Below are positions 59,701-64,000 of a DNA stretch of 64,000 nucleotides, piece by piece. This DNA comes from Sarcocystis neurona (Eukaryota; Apicomplexa; Conoidasida; Eucoccidiorida; Sarcocystidae). Below the pieces are notes generated by a model. The model was not told the origin of the DNA and searched no databases. It saw only the letters and a list, made by a program, of their open reading frames with translations. Positions within the stretch are counted from its first letter, which is position 1; each line of letters begins with the position of its first letter. The DNA lies in assembly GCA_000727475.1 (NCBI GenBank), contig KL647307.1, positions 1,570,895 to 1,634,894 of the forward strand, written 5' to 3'. The position numbers and the translations under genes were made by a program.

Positions 59701-61617
59701 CGTGCAGTTTCAGGATGGTTCAGAACCGCGAGCAGATGGAAAGGCTCGTTCTGGCTGCAGCGGCGCTGCCCACCTCTGTTGTAGAGGGAGAAACACAGAG
59801 AAATAGAAAAGTATATAGATGTACGTCTACTCTTTTTTACATCTGTGTATTAGTGTACGGGTGTGCAATCGTATATTTGTTCATAACCCCGCTTGTGTGT
59901 GCCCACTCGTACACAAATGTACAGAAATGGTGACTATCATACTCTAAAACTGAAGCAGATTTACGGCGGACTAGTTTCTTCTTTTCTGGTGCACATGACA
60001 GACGCATCTTCTCCATGTTAATAGCTTCTGTCGTTTGGTGCATCCTAGTACCTCACGATATTTATACACACATATACCTATATATATGTGCATAAGCGTA
60101 AGCCTATGTGTGTGGAAACCAAAATGTGTACCAAGCGTTTATGCGTATGTACGCACACCGGGACACGAGAAGTAAAGAAGTAGATGAACACTTACAATGC
60201 ACACAAGTATGCATATGTACACCTATATTTTTATCTAAAGGCATATCTGTGCGTGCATGCGTGAAAGCCTATAACTGACCAAAATGCGTAGACAGGCGTG
60301 TTCCCAAGTCTGCCCGTCTGTAAGCGGGCAAGTGCGCCTCGTTTGGCACTGCTCTACGTATCGTGAGTTTCACATATACAAGCGAAGGGCTGCGGCATGA
60401 CACCACACTTTGTTTCATATAGACCTACTTTATATTTTTTTGTGTATTGTGACTATTCCCACTGCTGCTTGACACATCTGCCCCTCCTCATGAATTTCGT
60501 TTACGTCCACAAGGTTTACGAACGGCTCTTCACGTCTTTTAGGAGGTGGACCGCAGTCCGTCTTTAGGTGCAGTACTTTTCTGCACTTTTCCTTCCCTTG
60601 TTCAAATTCGTCCACTTAACCCCAACACTTCTGTGCACGGCTAAGTTGGTCGCGCACAACTCGTTGAACAGTTTTTTCCCCCTTTAACTAAACTCCAAGC
60701 CTTAGCGCATTTAGCTTCGTACTCTTCGCTTTGACTGGGCACCTGCGACTTCTAAACGCTTCAACTGTTTGTGGTTGTTCCTACGTTTCTTCCTTTTTGT
60801 ATTCAGCCTACCTAACTCGATCAGTCTGTATCAGCGTGTGGTTGGTCGGCTAAAGTGGGATCCTTCGGTAGCGATCAGTTTAAGGAGGAGTATCTCTATG
60901 ATTTCCACCTGTTTTTCTCCTCTTCACCGTCGTATCGTTTCCGTTCCTTTCCTTCTTGAGCGACTAAGTTGAAAAGCGTGTATTAACCTCTTTTCACGAG
61001 GCGCTCACTTGAGGACCTTGTCTCCGTAAGGTTACGCGACACGCACATTTGAGCACCTCTTTTTTGCAATTCGTTCTCTGCAGTTGCCTACAGAGACGCC
61101 TTTCCGTATTCAGCGTAGGGAGTTGTTTCTTTTTACTGCTGTCCCCTAAACAAAGAACACATATGTATGTCTGGACACGTACCACCCCTTTCGGCGTGGT
61201 ACTTACACTACGGGTCCGAGGCGCATACTCGGCGTATCGTCTGTCCATGGAACACGTAGTATTCTCTCCGTTACGTTTATACAGCAAGAACATCTGACTC
61301 ATGTACGTCTCATTCAACTTTGCCTCCGCCTTCTACTCTGGCAAAATATTGTCTCCCCCAAAATTGCTAGTGAAGCGTAGTATCGTACAACGACTACTCA
61401 ACAAGAACAACGTCATATACTGCCCACAACCTTCCACCGCCACGGGCGCAGCGTGAGGTGCTTTCTAACTTTTCTTTGATACGTGTACTTCATTTTTCGG
61501 CAGTTCCACCGTCGGTACGTCTTTGTGAAGTGCGGCCTGCAGCTGGAGAAACGACGCCTGTTAAGCGTGCGTGCCAGGCTGCGGCGACGAAAAAGTCCTA
61601 CCTGGACAAAACAGTGA
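56745..61617 (+). CDS. Secreted protein with Trp-rich N-terminus and disordered repeats (7 exons), unrecognised
   Basis: Exons 56745-56901, 57281-57385, 57669-57857, 58054-59217, 59334-59415, 59714-59810 and, less surely, 61504-61617 join in phase to 635 residues. Translation starts with a signal peptide (MEATLHFFVALSLLCSVNCF). Residues around 54-85 are Trp/Tyr/Arg-rich (RPCEWFYARWNAVYIQHTLW, then NQWGGYAFAA). The large fourth exon is charged and disordered. It repeats an AFIS-S/R/K motif at residues 227, 271 and 353, the last two followed by a basic stretch (RKRSRRYA, RERSRGFY). The C-terminal exons give helical segments FLKSFVQFWETWKTLDEAQP and NREQMERLVLAAAALPTSVV and a very basic last exon. 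Strong donors include A|GTGAGT (57858) and acceptor GGATACAG (58053). A secretory-pathway or exported role fits the signal peptide; no family was recognised. An alternative frame near 59,194-59,322 is discussed in the findings. Confidence 0.6.
58281..58690 (+). repeat. Degenerate protein repeats (AFIS motif) in the secreted protein
   Basis: AFIS motifs are encoded at 58281, 58413 and 58659, spaced 44 and 82 residues apart. Flanks in the last two are STADAFISRKGRKRSRR and TSNAFISKEERERSRG. DNA identity is low, so the repeat is old or selected at protein level. Confidence 0.6.
59837..60043 (-). CDS. Candidate antisense exon in the last intron of the secreted-protein gene
   Basis: Minus-strand frame after a possible acceptor (AAACGACAG). 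It encodes MEKMRLSCAPEKKKLVRRKS, then ASVLEYDSHHFCTFVYEWAH. The composition is natural although the opposite strand has a microsatellite nearby. Linkage to the segment at 60,430-60,615 is likely by order but the phase was not resolved. Confidence 0.3.
   Translation of the reverse strand: MHQTTEAINMEKMRLSCAPEKKKLVRRKSASVLEYDSHHFCTFVYEWAHTSGVMNKYTIAHPYTNTQM
60430..60615 (-). CDS. Candidate antisense exon, hydrophilic
   Basis: Minus-strand frame of 61 codons with strongly protein-like, charged content (DEFEQGKEKCRKVLHLKTDC, then PPPKRREEPFVNLVDVNEIH). It starts right after an in-frame stop at a non-ATG codon, so it is an exon or a chance frame rather than a complete gene. The upstream acceptor is weak. 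Confidence 0.35.
   Translation of the reverse strand: MDEFEQGKEKCRKVLHLKTDCGPPPKRREEPFVNLVDVNEIHEEGQMCQAAVGIVTIHKKI
60994..61317 (-). CDS. Candidate antisense small ORF or first exon
   Basis: Minus-strand ATG at 61317 opens 107 codons (MNETYMSQMFLLYKRNGENT and onward), Lys/Arg/Cys-rich. A possible donor CGC|GTAACC follows KEVLKCACR in phase 0. It could be the first exon of a minus-strand gene continuing to 60.6 and 60.0 kb. Overlap with the intron of the plus-strand gene is the main caution. Confidence 0.3.
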   Translation of the reverse strand: MNETYMSQMFLLYKRNGENTTCSMDRRYAEYAPRTRSVSTTPKGVVRVQTYICVLCLGDSSKKKQLPTLNTERRLCRQLQRTNCKKEVLKCACRVTLRRQGPQVSAS

Positions 61618-62542
61618 CTTCGCGTTTCCTAGTCACACTTGTACTTTTACGTTTTGTTATACCTTCTACACACTTAGGTGAAATGACATCGCAGCGCACT
61701 CCCGTCTTCTTCGAAGTCTCGTCTTCAAGGCATCTTTCATGAATCAACTTGTGCGTACGCACAAGTACGCTCAAGTAAAGAAGTCCTTCTTCCTACGTGC
61801 GCGTGCACATGTATGTGTCTGTGCTCCGCGTGGTACGTGTGCTCCCATAGCCTTCTGCGGGCGGCAAAGAAAAAATTTTAGATGTCGCATTCGGCAGCTG
61901 CAAGTCCTACATCCAAATGAGTATGCCACTTTCTCCAAGTGGACTCCTACTCTATTTTCTCAGCATCTTCATCAGGCCAACACGTTCCCCTGTATATTTT
62001 GCTTCGTCCGTGTGATAACCGTGCTAGTCCTGTTGCTTCTTTCCTGAAATCTGATGCCGTCCACGCTGTTAAACAGAAGAACAGCCGTTTTTTCGTAAGT
62101 GCTCTTGCGTGGTGTTTGTTCTTCCGCCATATATGAGATGTCCCCACATGCACGCTGCTTGGATGGATACCTCTTCCCAGAGTATACAGCGCTTAGACCT
62201 CGTCCCTTTTCTGTAGGCACAGCCTAATCCTCTTTTGTAAGCGTCTTCTTCTTTTTCCGTCTCCCCTGGACCATCTTCGTCCGTTTACACTACAGCTGCC
62301 TAGCGTCTTGAGCAAACCCCGTCGGTAGGCGGGTCTCCTTACACTACCAGTCTTTCTCATCCTTAGTTGGTTTCCTTTCTTCGGGTGCCCCTGGTTCGTC
62401 TCCTTCCATGCATTTCCCTCCGTTGTGACCTGGTCTCTTTTTCGTTCTTTCCGTTCTACTAGTGCGTTTCGACTTCTTCTTGCTCCCACACTTCAGTGCC
62501 CGCTTTCGTCTTTACGCACTTCTCCCCTCGTCTGCTGTTGAT
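61618..62542. other. Intergenic; no firm gene
   Basis: Plus frames at 61,458-61,742 and 61,739-62,047 and antisense frames at 61,947-62,489 are open but not supported by splice signals or motifs. Confidence 0.35.
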
Positions 62543-63014
62543 ATGCTTCACACACTGCTCCTCTCGTCTGCTATCAATGTGCTTTGCCCCCCCGTTTCCA
62601 CTACGGGTATCACCGAGTCACTCTCCAGTACCTTTCTGTTGATATCTTTGGTTCACTCGGCGCATACACAGACGATACAAGACACTCCCTACTTCCCAAG
62701 CGGCGTCTCGCCAGTTCCGGAAAGTCTCGTCGACCTCTTTTCCAGGAACGAAGGGGAAGTCGCCGCGGCTGAGAATGTCTCAGCACTTCGCCGTGATGAG
62801 ACCAGAGGCCACCTATTTGGTAGACACCCCGCTGCTGCCGTGGCTGCCGTCGATAATACGAGCGTGCCTCATTTGCCTACTTGTCAGTGGCTCCCTCGAC
62901 ACGGTATTCACGTCGTCGAGAGGAGAACCTACACGGAGAATCCCAATTTAGTAGACGTGGAGAGACTCGAATTCGCGTGGACGGCTGGATGCTTACCAGA
63001 GCACCTGTCCAGAC
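62543..63014 (+). CDS. Signal-peptide-type protein, first exon, unrecognised
   Basis: ATG 62543 opens MLHTLLLSSAINVLC, followed by a second hydrophobic stretch (STFLLISLVHSA), so either could act as the signal or anchor sequence. The mature part is Pro/Ala/Arg-rich with TCQWLPRHGIHVVERRTY and RLEFAWTAGCLPEHLSR, and a Cys residue pair suggests a disulphide. The exon ends at donor AGAC|GTAAGA in phase 1. A possible next exon after TTCTTGACAAG (63,261) reads RDTNLQASRSVRMDICC to a stop near 63,327. A 45-bp duplicated CTC(C)TCTCGTCTGCT block lies at 62,520-62,585. No family was recognised. Confidence 0.5.
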
Positions 63015-63650
63015 GTAAGAGAAACGGCATGCTTGTGACTATTACTGCTCGCGTGTGATAGATCTCACGTACTTTCCCTTGTGACTTTTTGTGTCACTTG
63101 TAAAGACGATCTCGCAGACTGCTTACGATCATTTCAACCCCGGCTCCTAAATGGAGCACAAACACAGAACGTCACTGTTGTTGTCAATTCTTTTGCTATG
63201 CCTCTGTAGAGCTCCATCAGGAGACGCACGAGAAATTCACCTATTCCTTTTTTTTCTTGACAAGGCGACACAAACCTTCAAGCGAGTAGAAGCGTGAGAA
63301 TGGACATTTGCTGCCGTTGCTCATAAGTCACAAAATGACTGTAGATCCTGTGCCGCCTGGTACTCTGTATATTGCACGCTCTGGAACAGAGTCAGCAGTA
63401 CGCAAGTGCGGAAGTTTCGCTCTGTTCCACCAGCGTCCTTGTACACACTGGATGGAAATCAGAGGGTCTTTTTGAACAATGCCACTCCACGCAGAGCGAT
63501 TGCCGGAGCACCAGCAATGGCGAGGTACCAGAAGCGCCAGCTGTGAAGCCGCAACAGCTGCAATCAAGCATCCACTAGCAGATGGGCATTGTATATAAGA
63601 CTGAATAGCAGATAAGTCTAGTTTGGTGTGTCCGCCTCGGAGTACACGCA

Positions 63651-63896
63651 ATGCGCAGAGATATGGTCTGCAAGGATCCTTGGGTGATTTCTTTGTTGAG
63701 TGTGGAGGTTGGTGTCTCCAAGTATATGTTGAGACCGACAAGGTCGTTGCCGGCTACTCTTTACACGTATGGACCTTCAAAAGTCGTTAAAAGGGGTGTA
63801 TACATGCATGTGCTTGCACGCGGTTTCAAACCTGGCCCACCTTTGTTTGACAGCGATAAGTGTAGGGAATTTTTGACGCAAAATTCTTGTCCTTGA
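63651..63896 (+). CDS. Candidate C-terminal exon, unrecognised
   Basis: Plus-strand frame to a stop at 63896 with natural composition (SKYMLRPTRSLPATLYTYGP, then GFKPGPPLFDSDKCREFLTQ). Possible acceptors are TTTGTTGAG and GTGTGGAG near 63,700. It may be the last exon of the gene beginning at 62,543, but no phase-consistent path was found. Coding-like pieces at about 63,331-63,545 lie between them. Confidence 0.35.
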   Translation: MRRDMVCKDPWVISLLSVEVGVSKYMLRPTRSLPATLYTYGPSKVVKRGVYMHVLARGFKPGPPLFDSDKCREFLTQNSCP

Positions 63897-64000
63897 AGCA
63901 CATTGAATTCGCAGCTAAGCAACGTTCTGCAGAGCGTGTTCTGTTGCCAGGGTCGTCTCTCCTTCAAATGTAGACGTGACGCTTAATACAGAGAGAAGCA
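63897..64000. other. Window end, nothing called
   Basis: Just over 100 bases after the stop; no feature seen. Confidence 0.4.

Noticed and set aside
1..64000. CRISPR arrays, insertion sequences, prokaryotic operons, telomere-type (TTTAGGG)n arrays
   Set aside because: No direct repeat-spacer pattern, transposase motif, Shine-Dalgarno-led operon or telomeric heptamer array was seen.

Overview
The window is eukaryotic nuclear DNA, most likely from an apicomplexan coccidian of the Eimeria type. Evidence seen in the sequence: coding exons are saturated with CAG/GCA/GCT triplets that encode long Ala, Gln, Ser and Cys homopolymer runs; genes are split by introns with GTAAGT-like donors and pyrimidine-AG acceptors; introns are packed with TA/TG/TATG microsatellites; gene spacing is several kb. 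CAG-driven homopolymeric amino-acid repeats are a known hallmark of Eimeria. No tRNA, rRNA, CRISPR, prokaryotic operon or transposase was found.

Layout. (1) 1-11,272, plus strand: 3' part of a CDC6/ORC1-type replication-initiation AAA+ ATPase. Five phase-compatible exons carry sensor 1, the AAA+ lid and the winged-helix domain, interrupted by about 1,000 residues of low-complexity sequence. (2) About 11.3-36.9 kb: a segment of different character, almost free of CAG runs and with few microsatellites. Coding-like exons on both strands are short and dispersed. The best supported are a minus-strand ankyrin-repeat gene (26,858-29,206, probably starting further upstream), a plus-strand gene for a secreted or membrane-anchored protein (17,269-19,597), a minus-strand C-terminal exon with two membrane helices (34,150-34,356) and a minus-strand Lys/Ala/Pro-repeat C-terminal exon (24,897-25,211). 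Several two- or three-copy, strongly diverged tandem duplications (periods about 45-100 bp) lie here. (3) 37,545-46,634, plus strand: a complete six-exon ZIP-family metal transporter (807 aa in the spliced model) with a 500-plus-residue low-complexity loop between transmembrane segments 3 and 4. (4) 47,153-51,287, plus strand: an unrecognised multi-exon gene with short exons. (5) 51.3-56.7 kb: sparse, with weak coding candidates. (6) 56,745-61,617, plus strand: a seven-exon gene for a signal-peptide protein with a Trp-rich N-terminal part and a long disordered repeat region. Antisense coding-like segments lie in its last intron. (7) 62,543 to the window end: a further signal-peptide-type gene and another coding-like segment.

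The neighbours do not form a pathway; this is an ordinary chromosomal gene series. All exon boundaries were inferred by eye from splice consensus, reading-phase agreement and protein plausibility. Where two solutions exist both are stated.
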